From JBHJHK01 sp050330975 (GTDB lineage Bacteria; Pseudomonadota; Gammaproteobacteria; Competibacterales; Competibacteraceae), in the NCBI GenBank assembly GCA_050330975.1, contig JBHJHK010000008.1:1-8698 (forward strand): a DNA stretch of 8,698 nucleotides. The letters are read 5' to 3'. The notes under the pieces were generated by a model. It was given only the letters and a program-made list of their open reading frames with translations. It searched no databases and was not told where the DNA came from. Made by a program: the position numbers and the translations under genes. Below, piece after piece: positions 1 through 6,088 of the stretch (positions within the stretch are counted from its first letter, which is position 1; every line of letters begins with the position of its first letter).

Positions 1-114
1 AGCTGGCAGACCCTGGGCACCTTCGACCTCGACGCCAACAGTCGGGTGGTGTTGTCGGCCGTCCCCTCGGGGAAGGTCGCCGCCGATGCCATCCGGGTGG
101 TGCCCGCACCCTGA
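1..114 (+). CDS. C-terminal end of a protein with a golvesin-like C-terminal beta domain (5' end outside window)
   Basis: The frame is open from base 1 and ends in TGA at 112-114, leaving 37 residues. They read SWQTLGTFDLDANSRVV, then LSAVPSGKVAADAIRVV, then PAP. The pattern W-x-x-LGT(F/Y), hydrophobic strand, G-x-V-x-ADA-(I/V)-R-(V/F)-V resembles the end of the golvesin/xanthan-lyase-type C-terminal domain, a beta-sandwich found at the ends of secreted hydrolases and adhesion-like proteins. That assignment is from memory of the family pattern; the catalytic or main part of the protein lies outside the window, so its function cannot be given. A perfect hairpin at 178-200 probably ends its transcript. 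Confidence 0.6.
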   Translation, partial: SWQTLGTFDLDANSRVVLSAVPSGKVAADAIRVVPAP

Positions 115-129
115 ACCATCCCCCCACCT

Positions 130-146
130 CTGGGGCCCGACCCCAG
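130..146. repeat. Small hairpin, 6-bp stem
   Basis: CTGGGG at 130-135 pairs with CCCCAG at 141-146 around a 5-nt loop (CCCGA). It lies 16 bp after the stop codon of the first gene and could help end its transcript, but it has no T-run. Confidence 0.35.
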
Positions 147-177
147 GGGCTGGCGGTGTAACTCGACATCCACCCCC

Positions 178-200
178 AAGGGCCGCAGTCTGCGGCCCTT
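178..200 (+). terminator. Perfect 10-bp hairpin, likely terminator of the upstream gene
   Basis: AAGGGCCGCA (178-187) and TGCGGCCCTT (191-200) are exact reverse complements around a 3-nt loop, 63 bp after the TGA of the partial gene. The stem ends in CTT and is followed by GTCGCTAATCTTTCC, only a poor T-rich tail, so it is not a textbook intrinsic terminator. It also lies immediately beyond the TAG (205-207) of the minus-strand remnant, so it could serve both directions. Confidence 0.55.
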
Positions 201-204
201 GTCG

Positions 205-402
205 CTAATCTTTCCCCGGCGATCCCTCCACCCGCGTCCAAGTATGCCTTTGGGGTGGGCACGCCGCAGCACAGGCGCGAAAGTTCAGTTTGTCGGACTC
301 CACCAGCCTCATCCGGTAAGTGAAGATAAAATCCCCCAAGGTATCGCCATTGTCGGGGCGATAAGCAGTGCCCCCCTTCCAAATACCGGCATCCACTCGG
401 TC
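205..402 (-). pseudogene. Possible remnant of a small hypothetical protein
   Basis: The minus strand is open from the stop at 403-405 to TAG at 205-207 (about 65 codons, with a possible GTG start at 396). Unlike most non-coding frames here, the translation looks like a real beta-rich protein in its first part: DAGIWKGGTAYRPDNGDTLG followed by DFIFTYRMRLVESDKLNFRA. The last third (CAAACPPQRHTWTRVEGS) is less convincing. No good ribosome binding site precedes the GTG. It could be the surviving piece of a broken gene, an unusual small gene, or chance. I do not recognise the family. Confidence 0.25.
342..363. repeat. Hairpin with 7-bp perfect stem
   Basis: TATCGCC (342-348) is the exact reverse complement of GGCGATA (357-363), separated by 8 nt. 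It lies inside the possible minus-strand remnant, so it may be part of old coding sequence rather than a signal. Confidence 0.4.
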
Positions 403-414
403 TCACTTTTAGCG

Positions 415-431
415 CCCGACAATCGGTCGGG
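415..431. repeat. Hairpin with 6-bp stem plus outer pairing
   Basis: CCCGAC (415-420) pairs with GTCGGG (426-431) around AATCG. Outside it, TCACT (403-407) can pair with AGTGA (433-437), leaving a one-sided bulge. It lies upstream of the probable folM promoter. No function can be assigned; an operator or a structural remnant are both possible. Confidence 0.35.
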
Positions 432-494
432 TAGTGACAAACAGCAATGATGACACGGCCTTGGGGAGACTTTCGACGACCGCGACGGGATGGC

Positions 495-523
495 TATACT
501 AAACCCTCGAAACCCCGGGGAGG
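495..523 (+). promoter_or_regulatory. Probable folM -10 element and Shine-Dalgarno
   Basis: TATACT at 495-500 matches the sigma-70 -10 consensus at five of six positions. No good -35 box lies 16-18 bp upstream (TTCGAC at 472-477 is poor). A strong GGGGAGG at 517-523 sits 6 nt before the GTG at 530 and decides that start. If the -10 is real the leader is only about 20-25 nt. Confidence 0.45.
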
Positions 524-529
524 AAGGTT

Positions 530-1285
530 GTGCCAACCCCTAACACCGTCGAAGACCCCTGCCTATCCCCCGATCGCCAGCCGCCGATCCTCATCACCGG
601 CGCCGCCCAACGCCTCGGCCTCCACTGCGCCCTGGCCTTAGCCCGAGAAGGCTTTGCCGTCATCGCCACCTACCGCACCCTCCGCCCCGGGGTCAAAACC
701 CTCATGGAAGCCGGTGTCACCACCTTGCCCGCCGACTTTTCCCAACCCGAAGGTATCGAACAGTTCATCGAGCGCTTGACCGAGACCACCGACACCCTGC
801 GCGCCGTGGTCCACAACGCCGCCCTGTGGCTCGACGACGCCACCCTGGAGGCCGACCTCGACGCCTTCCAGCGCACCATGGCGGTGAATGTCCTAGCCCC
901 CTACTTGATCACCACCCGCTGCCTGCCGTTGCTCCAAAAGTCCCCCGGTGCATTGCGGGACGTCGTCCACATCACCGACGCCAACATCTCCCGGGGCAAG
1001 GCCCAAAAATCCCTCTACTTGGCCTCCAAGGCCGCCCTGGAGAGTTTGACCCGCTCGCTGGCCCAGCGCCTGGCACCGGCCATCAAGGTCAACGCCGTGG
1101 CCCTGGGCCTCATCGCCGTGCGCGACCACATCCCCCCAGAGCGACGCACAGCCATGCTGAACCGCTGCGCATTGGGCATCGACCCCGGCCCCGAGGTGCT
1201 CCACCAAACCCTGCGCTACATCCTCGACAACCCCTTCCTCACCGGCGCCGTCCTTCCCCTGGACGGCGGCCGCAACGTGGTGTGA
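530..1285 (+). CDS. folM: FolM-type dihydromonapterin/dihydrofolate reductase (short-chain dehydrogenase family)
   Basis: This 251-residue NADPH-dependent short-chain dehydrogenase is very close in pattern to FolM, a cytoplasmic enzyme that reduces dihydromonapterin to tetrahydromonapterin and has weak dihydrofolate reductase activity. The Rossmann motif TGAAQRLG (23-30) carries the Arg seen in FolM and pteridine reductases. TYRTLRP (47-53) matches the FolM SYRT-x-x-P segment, VHNAA (94-98) replaces the usual NNAG, the active-site YLASK has Tyr163 and Lys167, and the protein ends in a FolM-like LPLDGGRNVV. The usual catalytic Ser about 13 residues before Tyr is absent; HITD (147-150) is there, and I recall HFTD in E. 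coli FolM, so this appears normal for the subfamily. It starts with GTG behind a strong Shine-Dalgarno. No folate-pathway partner (folE, folX, folP) lies in the window. A general pteridine reductase is the alternative. Confidence 0.9.
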   Translation: MPTPNTVEDPCLSPDRQPPILITGAAQRLGLHCALALAREGFAVIATYRTLRPGVKTLMEAGVTTLPADFSQPEGIEQFIERLTETTDTLRAVVHNAALWLDDATLEADLDAFQRTMAVNVLAPYLITTRCLPLLQKSPGALRDVVHITDANISRGKAQKSLYLASKAALESLTRSLAQRLAPAIKVNAVALGLIAVRDHIPPERRTAMLNRCALGIDPGPEVLHQTLRYILDNPFLTGAVLPLDGGRNVV

Positions 1286-1445
1286 GTCCCCATCGACCCA
1301 CGTCATCGCCCCTTGGGTCGGGAAATCCTCGGGCATTTGTCGGTCCTAAACCGAGATCCACCCCATCCGTCTCTCCATCCCTTGCCCACCTGCACCCTGG
1401 TTCAAAAAGCCCCCACTCACCGGCCAACATCTCTGTGAAACGTCC
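1286..1445 (+). other. 160-bp spacer between folM and the UbiB-family gene
   Basis: The spacer is C-rich. I see no clear terminator, promoter or strong ribosome binding site. The two flanking genes share a strand and could be co-transcribed, but the distance is long for a tight operon. Confidence 0.4.
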
Positions 1446-3131
1446 ATGATGAGCTTCGCCTTAAAACCCCAGCTGTTTAAACGCTACCGCGATATCGCGC
1501 TGCTCGTCTTCAAATACGGGCGCAAAAAACTCATCCAATACCAAAAGTTCGATCAAATTCTCCTGGACGAAAACCTCGGCGACAAAGACCTCAATGACGG
1601 CACGCCAGAGGAGCTCGTCCGCGACCTCGAGGCCTTGGGACCGACGTTTATCAAACTCGGGCAGATGCTCTCCACCCGCCCCGACCTCCTGTCCCAGCCC
1701 TACCTCGACGCCCTAGCGCGCCTCCAAGACGACGTGGCGCCGTTTCACTTTGTAGAGGTGGAGAAAATCATCGACCGGGAGTTGGGCGTGCGGATGAATC
1801 GGGCATTTCACCAATTCGATCCCACCCCCATCGCCGCCGCCTCCCTGGGCCAGGTCCACCGGGCCCAGTTACCCGATGGGCGCTGGGTGGCGGTGAAGAT
1901 CCAACGCCCCAATATTCGCCAGCTGGTCCTCGACGACTTCGAGGCCCTGCGCCAGATCATCCAAACCGTGGATCAGTACACCCAACTCGGGCGTCAATAC
2001 AATTTAAGCGACATCCTGGACAACTTCCACAAAGCGCTACTGCGGGAGCTGGATTTTCGCCAGGAAGCGGAAAACCAGCGCACCCTCAAGGCGCTGTTGG
2101 CCGACACCGAGCGCTTGGTGATCCCCACCCCCATGGCCGAACTCAGCAGTTCTCGGGTGATCACCATGGAGTTCATCCGCGGCATCAAGCTCAACACCCT
2201 CACCCCCCTCCAGCGCATGGAACACGCCACGGCCGAGTTGGCGGAGATCATCTTTATCGCCTATCTCGACCAAGTGCTGGTCCACGGCTTTTTCCACGCC
2301 GACCCCCACCCGGGTAACCTGTTGGTCACCGAGGACAGCCAGCTGGCATTGCTGGATTTTGGCATGGTGGCCACCATCGACCCCGACCTCCAAGAGCATT
2401 TGCTCCATTTGCTGTTCGCCATCGCCGAGGGACGGGGTCGCGATGCCGCGCGCCACTGCATGCGTATCGGCACCTGTACCGAGGCATTTGACGAACGGGC
2501 CTTTACCAAAGGCGTCATCGAGGTGGTGAGCTACTACCAAAAGGCCAAGGCCAAACCCTTGGCCGAGGGGCAAGTGGTCATCGAACTCACCCGGGTATCG
2601 GCGGAAAGCGGCCTGCAACCCGTCCCCGAGCTGGCCTTGCTGGGCAAGGCACTGTTGAACCTGGACGAGGTCACCCGGGACTTGGATCCCCATTTCAATC
2701 CCACGGAGGTGTTACGGCTCCACGGCGAAGCCATCATGCGCAAGCGCATGGTGAGCCACTTCGCCCCGTCCCGCCTGTTGGCTTCTCTGGTGGAGACCCA
2801 GCGCCTCACCCGCCAGCTGCCCGATCGGGTCAACAACGTCCTAGAGGCGATGCTCAACGGCGACTTCGAACTCAAAGTCAACGCCCTCGACGAGGTCCAA
2901 CTCACGGAGAGCCTCCAGAAAATTGCCAACCGCATCGCCGTGGGATTGGTGTTGGCGGCCTTGATTATCGGGGCGGCCATGATTATGCAGGTGCAGAGCA
3001 CCTTGACCATCTGGGGCTATCCGGCGCTGGCCATGGTGATGTTCTCTCTCGCCACGGGTTGTGGCTTTTACCTGATCTTCAGCATCTTGCTCAAGGACCG
3101 CCAGCAGCACCGCCGCCGCCGCCGCAGCTGA
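1446..3131 (+). CDS. AarF/ABC1/UbiB-family atypical kinase, membrane-anchored
   Basis: This 561-residue member of the ABC1/ADCK/UbiB protein-kinase-like family is linked to ubiquinone biosynthesis and quinone-lipid handling at the inner membrane. The family signatures are in order: KLGQ (70-73) in FIKLGQMLSTRPDLL, the Ala-rich nucleotide loop AAASLGQVHRA (130-140) that replaces the glycine loop, catalytic Lys151 in VAVKIQRP, ELDFRQEAEN (201-210), HADPHPGN (284-291) with Asp286 and Asn291, and LLDFGM with Asp304 of the DFG motif. All key residues are present. Two hydrophobic helices at about 496-514 and 523-548 anchor the C-terminus, as in UbiB. It ends in RRRRRS, encoded by five CGC repeats. 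The ATG at 1446 (or 1449) has only a weak purine stretch before it. The E. coli neighbours ubiE and ubiJ are absent, so it may be a UbiB paralogue rather than UbiB itself. Confidence 0.9.
   Translation: MMSFALKPQLFKRYRDIALLVFKYGRKKLIQYQKFDQILLDENLGDKDLNDGTPEELVRDLEALGPTFIKLGQMLSTRPDLLSQPYLDALARLQDDVAPFHFVEVEKIIDRELGVRMNRAFHQFDPTPIAAASLGQVHRAQLPDGRWVAVKIQRPNIRQLVLDDFEALRQIIQTVDQYTQLGRQYNLSDILDNFHKALLRELDFRQEAENQRTLKALLADTERLVIPTPMAELSSSRVITMEFIRGIKLNTLTPLQRMEHATAELAEIIFIAYLDQVLVHGFFHADPHPGNLLVTEDSQLALLDFGMVATIDPDLQEHLLHLLFAIAEGRGRDAARHCMRIGTCTEAFDERAFTKGVIEVVSYYQKAKAKPLAEGQVVIELTRVSAESGLQPVPELALLGKALLNLDEVTRDLDPHFNPTEVLRLHGEAIMRKRMVSHFAPSRLLASLVETQRLTRQLPDRVNNVLEAMLNGDFELKVNALDEVQLTESLQKIANRIAVGLVLAALIIGAAMIMQVQSTLTIWGYPALAMVMFSLATGCGFYLIFSILLKDRQQHRRRRRS
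3111..3125 (+). repeat. (CGC)5 trinucleotide repeat at the 3' end of the UbiB-family gene
   Basis: Five CGC triplets in a row encode Arg556-Arg560, one codon before the last residue. Gain or loss of a unit would keep the frame and only change the number of terminal arginines. Confidence 0.7.
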
Positions 3132-3164
3132 GGAAATCAAAGCCCCGATCCCCACATATCCCTC

Positions 3165-3191
3165 TTGAATTGTATTCTGGTTTTTTATAAA
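3165..3191 (+). promoter_or_regulatory. Candidate sigma-70 promoter in an AT-rich island upstream of the TPR gene
   Basis: The stretch at about 3163-3215 is strikingly AT-rich against its surroundings. TTGAAT (3165-3170) and TATAAA (3186-3191) resemble -35 and -10 boxes but with a short 15-bp spacer; TAAATA at 3188-3193 would give 17 bp. Transcription would start near 3198 with a leader of about 105 nt before the TPR gene. I see no rho-independent terminator for the UbiB gene between 3132 and 3165. Confidence 0.45.
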
Positions 3192-3305
3192 TAGTTAGAA
3201 AGAATGGGCGATTGGGTGGGCAGTTGTAAGAGCCGATAACGGTCGAACCCGCACCATCGACTATCCTCCCCCAATGGAGACCCTTGGCCTACGACAGGAC
3301 GGCGT

Positions 3306-4694
3306 ATGAGCTTTGCAACCTTTTTTTACAATGCCTCAACATCCCTGGGTCTCCAGCTCCACGGCTTGTCCCGCCGCCTCCCAATCGCTGTTGGACCCAC
3401 AGTCATCGCCTTTGTCTGCGCCACCGCCTCAGTGGGCTGTACTGCCCCCCCGCCGGTCGTGGACCCGGCCTTTGTCGCAAAAATAGAAACGGCCTTGGCA
3501 GAGGGTCGGTTTACCCGGGTCATCGACCAGCTCAACCCCCTGCTCCGAGACGCCGACCAAGCCTCCCAGCTGGACAAGCCCCTGTTGATCGAGCTTTTCT
3601 TCCAGCGGGCCCGCGCCCATCGAGCCCAGGGGAATCAGCTCCGCGCCATCGACGATTACACCGTGGTGCTGCGCTTTGAGCCCCAACACCTGGAGGCTCG
3701 GCGGGCCCGAGGGATCCTCTATCGCCAGCTCCAACGCCGGGAGGCCGCCCTGGGGGACCTCAATTTGGCCATCGAAATCGCCCCCCGGGATTTGGAGGCA
3801 CACCTGCAACGGGGTGACATCGCCCTCGACAAGGGCAACGGGGAAGACGCCCTGGTGGATTTCACCACGGCCGTCGAGGTGGCACCCCAAGACCACCGCG
3901 CCTTCTTCGGCCGGGGGCGGGCTCACCTGAGCCAAGGCAATCTGGAGGCGGCCATCGCCGACTTCGACGTGGCCATCGACGCCAACGACGACAACGCCAC
4001 CTACTACGGCGCCCGGGCCTTTGCCCACTACGCCCAAGGTCGCTACAACAACGCTTTGGTCAATTTCAACGCCGCCGTGGCCCGCGATGCCTACGATCCC
4101 CAACTGCGCCAGGGTCGCGCCTCGGTTTACCAAGTCCTAGGGCAATTCCAGGCGGCCATCGCCGATTACAGTGCAGCTATCGCCCAGCGCTCCCAAAACC
4201 CCGAACTCTACGCCCAGCGGGGCAAACTCTACTTGCGACAGACCTTCTTCGACCGGGCCCTGGAAGACTTCAGCACGGTCATCCTCCTCGACGAAGACAA
4301 TGCCGAGGCCTACGAGCAGCGGGGCTTGGTCTATTTCTATAAAGGCCTCAACGCCCAGGCCATCGCCAATTTTGACAAGGCCCTGCATCTCGAACCCCAA
4401 CGCGCCTCGCTCCACTATCATCGCGCCCGGGTGTTGGCCACGGCGACCCGCTACCGCAGGGCAGTGGCCTCCCTCGACAAAGCCATAGCCCTGCGCCCCG
4501 ATTACACTGAAGCCTATTACCACCGGGGGGTTATCTACGAATACCTCGGCGAGCGGGAAAACGCCGTGGAGAATTTTCGCCAAGCGTGGTCTCTAGACCC
4601 GGGCCACAAACCCACCCAGGAAAAATTGCAAGCCTTGGGGATTTTAGAGGGGGCATTGTTGCCCTTGGGTACTCTCGACGGCAACGGGGCCTGA
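3306..4694 (+). CDS. Tetratricopeptide (TPR) repeat protein, probable lipoprotein
   Basis: This 462-residue protein begins with an unusually long leader: about 22 residues, then RR, then a hydrophobic stretch (25-44) ending in ATASVGC. Cys45 could be the lipidated residue; the -3 position is Ser instead of the usual Leu, so lipidation is likely but not certain. An Ala/Pro-rich linker follows. From about residue 95 to 434 the sequence is built of roughly ten 34-residue TPR units, for example 129-162, 163-196, 333-366 and 401-434. They carry the usual small residues (R-G/A at helix A, A-I/L-x-D-F/Y in helix B) and a Pro near each unit end. TPR arrays are protein-binding scaffolds, so a role in an envelope complex is inferred; no enzyme domain is visible. 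AGGAC at 3296-3300 lies 5 nt before the ATG. The gene ends 59 bp from the convergent coiled-coil gene. The partner is unknown. Confidence 0.85.
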   Translation: MSFATFFYNASTSLGLQLHGLSRRLPIAVGPTVIAFVCATASVGCTAPPPVVDPAFVAKIETALAEGRFTRVIDQLNPLLRDADQASQLDKPLLIELFFQRARAHRAQGNQLRAIDDYTVVLRFEPQHLEARRARGILYRQLQRREAALGDLNLAIEIAPRDLEAHLQRGDIALDKGNGEDALVDFTTAVEVAPQDHRAFFGRGRAHLSQGNLEAAIADFDVAIDANDDNATYYGARAFAHYAQGRYNNALVNFNAAVARDAYDPQLRQGRASVYQVLGQFQAAIADYSAAIAQRSQNPELYAQRGKLYLRQTFFDRALEDFSTVILLDEDNAEAYEQRGLVYFYKGLNAQAIANFDKALHLEPQRASLHYHRARVLATATRYRRAVASLDKAIALRPDYTEAYYHRGVIYEYLGERENAVENFRQAWSLDPGHKPTQEKLQALGILEGALLPLGTLDGNGA

Positions 4695-4703
4695 GTTTTC
4701 CCA

Positions 4704-4721
4704 TGGGGAGTTGCCTCCCCA
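4704..4721. terminator. Hairpin between convergent genes, possible bidirectional terminator
   Basis: TGGGGAG (4704-4710) and CTCCCCA (4715-4721) form a perfect 7-bp stem with a TTGC loop, midway between the stops of the TPR gene (4694) and the minus-strand gene (4754). There is no U-tract on either side, so intrinsic termination would be weak. Confidence 0.5.
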
Positions 4722-4753
4722 AACTTCACAATTCCCAAAAACGTCACGCCAAA

Positions 4754-5821
4754 CTACAAGATGCCCTTGGGCTCCCACTCGGGCTCAATGACGAGTGTGG
4801 AGCGCCGCCGGCAGGCGGTGGCCAGATCCATTAGGTGGTATTCCATCTCGGTGACCACCTCGTGGATGCGGCGGATCTCCCGCAACCCAGCGATGATATC
4901 CATGTTGATATCCAACCCCTTGTGCCACTCTTGGGCCTCGGCCCGGGCCAAGAGCTCCAAGAGGGGCTCCTCGCGGCGCGGCGTCGTTCCCAGGCACTCC
5001 ACCAACTCGTAGAGTCGCCGCCGTTGTCTCTCCAGCCACTCTTCGTAGAGGTGGTAGAGCTCCAAACCGTCTTCGATGGAATAGGCTTGGTAGCGAAACT
5101 TGCGCTTGAGGTCCTCGAAGGTACTGCGGCGGTTGATCTCCGCCATTTTCCAACGGGCGATGGTGTACTGCACTTGTACGGGGAGAAAATCGACCCCGGT
5201 CTGGACCTTCTCCAGGAGATAATTGAGGTCGTTGGCCTCGGTGTCGGTCTCTTGGCCCAACTCGTCGATGCGTTGCCGCAGGCGCAAGATCTCCCGCTCC
5301 GACGGCTGTAACGGGTCGGGTTGGGGACGGGACGGGCCGCTGTAACTGCGCTCATTGGGATCGTCTTTGGTCCGCTCCCAATCGGCGAGTTCGGTGTCGA
5401 TGGCGATAATTTGGGCCTGGAGTTGGCGTTCTAGCTCCCGCTCCTGGCTCTCGGACTCCCGGAGGGATTGTTGCGCCTGGGTGGCTTCGTTGCGGGCCCA
5501 ATCCGTCAGGGCCCGGTCGATGGCCTCCCGCTCGGCCGCCGCCACGGCGTCTTGGTAGCGCAGCTGGCGGCGATGGGCCTCCCGTTGGCGCATGGTTTCG
5601 GCGCGCAACGCTTCGAGCTTGGCCACCTGTTCCCGGGCGGCCTCCAAGCGGCGTTGTTGGCCCGAGTCGGCCTGCTGGCGCCGTTCGCGGCGCTTTTGCT
5701 CCAACCGCTCCCGCCGCCGGCGCGCCTGGACAGTGACTATTTTGCCAAAGCCGTAAAGGCCGACCACCACTACTAAGGTCAGACCCACGGCCACGCCGTG
5801 GTTGTGTATAAATGTGACCAT
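4754..5821 (-). CDS. Hypothetical inner-membrane-anchored coiled-coil protein
   Basis: I do not recognise this family. From the ATG at 5821 it has 355 residues. A single membrane helix lies at about 10-29 (VAVGLTLVVVVGLYGFGKIV) and is followed at once by a very basic stretch (ARRRRERLEQKRRERRQQ), so the long C-terminal part should be cytoplasmic. Residues 34-155 are almost pure charged heptad-type coiled coil rich in Arg, Glu and Gln. A Pro-rich break follows (163-173, GPSRPQPDPLQ), then a short coiled coil (174-205), and then a different, mostly helical domain (206-355) with aromatic residues such as FRYQAYSIEDGLELYHLYEEW (positions 242-262). The frame stays open to a TTG at 5899, but that adds 26 non-hydrophobic residues before the helix and lacks a ribosome binding site; the ATG at 5821 has only a weak AGGT in front. 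It diverges from the elyC-like gene and converges with the TPR gene. A structural or scaffold role is inferred. Confidence 0.75.
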   Translation of the reverse strand: MVTFIHNHGVAVGLTLVVVVGLYGFGKIVTVQARRRRERLEQKRRERRQQADSGQQRRLEAAREQVAKLEALRAETMRQREAHRRQLRYQDAVAAAEREAIDRALTDWARNEATQAQQSLRESESQERELERQLQAQIIAIDTELADWERTKDDPNERSYSGPSRPQPDPLQPSEREILRLRQRIDELGQETDTEANDLNYLLEKVQTGVDFLPVQVQYTIARWKMAEINRRSTFEDLKRKFRYQAYSIEDGLELYHLYEEWLERQRRRLYELVECLGTTPRREEPLLELLARAEAQEWHKGLDINMDIIAGLREIRRIHEVVTEMEYHLMDLATACRRRSTLVIEPEWEPKGIL

Positions 5822-6088
5822 GAAACCTGTGCTCACCGAGGTGAACTGCCGCCCATCACAACGAGCGCTGAGAGAGCCATTGTCATCCTTGATATCCAAA
5901 GTACCCGGCCTTGGTGTCCCGGGGATATTTTACAACCCCAGGACGAGCCGGTGATGATTGCCGATCCTCCTCGAACAGGATAGCATCGTCAACGCTCTAG
6001 TTTCAGCCATGGCGAAAAACCCTTCCCCTCGCCCCGCTCCCCTGGGCACAGCCCAATGCCTGGCGGCCCGTAAAATCCTCCGCAAACC
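5822..6088. other. Divergent intergenic region between the membrane coiled-coil gene and the elyC-like gene
   Basis: This 267-bp region should hold promoters for both directions. A minus-strand TAAAAT (reverse complement of ATTTTA near 5928-5933) and a plus-strand TAAAAT at 6071-6076 are possible -10 boxes, but neither has a good -35 at the right distance; the plus-strand one would leave almost no leader. A weak 5-bp inverted repeat (ATCCT 5964-5968, AGGAT 5977-5981) is also present. Nothing else stands out. Confidence 0.35.

Larger units (their letters stand above)
115..529. other. 415-bp intergenic region with several inverted repeats and a possible gene remnant
   Basis: No convincing gene and no tRNA-like fold is visible here. 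It contains four small inverted repeats (130-146, 178-200, 342-363, 415-431), a short minus-strand open stretch at 205-402 with protein-like sequence, and a probable folM promoter and ribosome binding site at the right end. The right half is less GC-rich than the neighbouring genes. Confidence 0.6.

Noticed and set aside
115..529. tRNA, small RNA or riboswitch in the long gap
   Set aside because: The hairpins are short and separate; no cloverleaf or known riboswitch core could be recognised.
826..1449. Long plus-strand open frame overlapping folM
   Set aside because: It is a different frame of folM, rich in Pro, Arg and His as expected for out-of-frame GC-rich DNA, and has no family features.
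2037..2693. 218-codon minus-strand frame inside the UbiB-family gene
   Set aside because: It lies opposite a gene with all its catalytic motifs intact; the translation is rich in Gly, Val, Gln and His as in antisense shadows.
3284..3679. Alternative upstream start and frame at the TPR gene
   Set aside because: The frame is offset from the TPR frame and becomes Pro/Arg-rich; the TPR frame from 3306 has clear repeats.
3429..4133. 234-codon minus-strand frame inside the TPR gene
   Set aside because: Its Gly/Val-rich periodic sequence mirrors the TPR repeats on the other strand; there is no start signal.
4835..5311. Plus-strand frame opposite the membrane coiled-coil gene
   Set aside because: Leu/Val/Gly-rich antisense of a coiled coil; no ribosome binding site and no recognisable domain.
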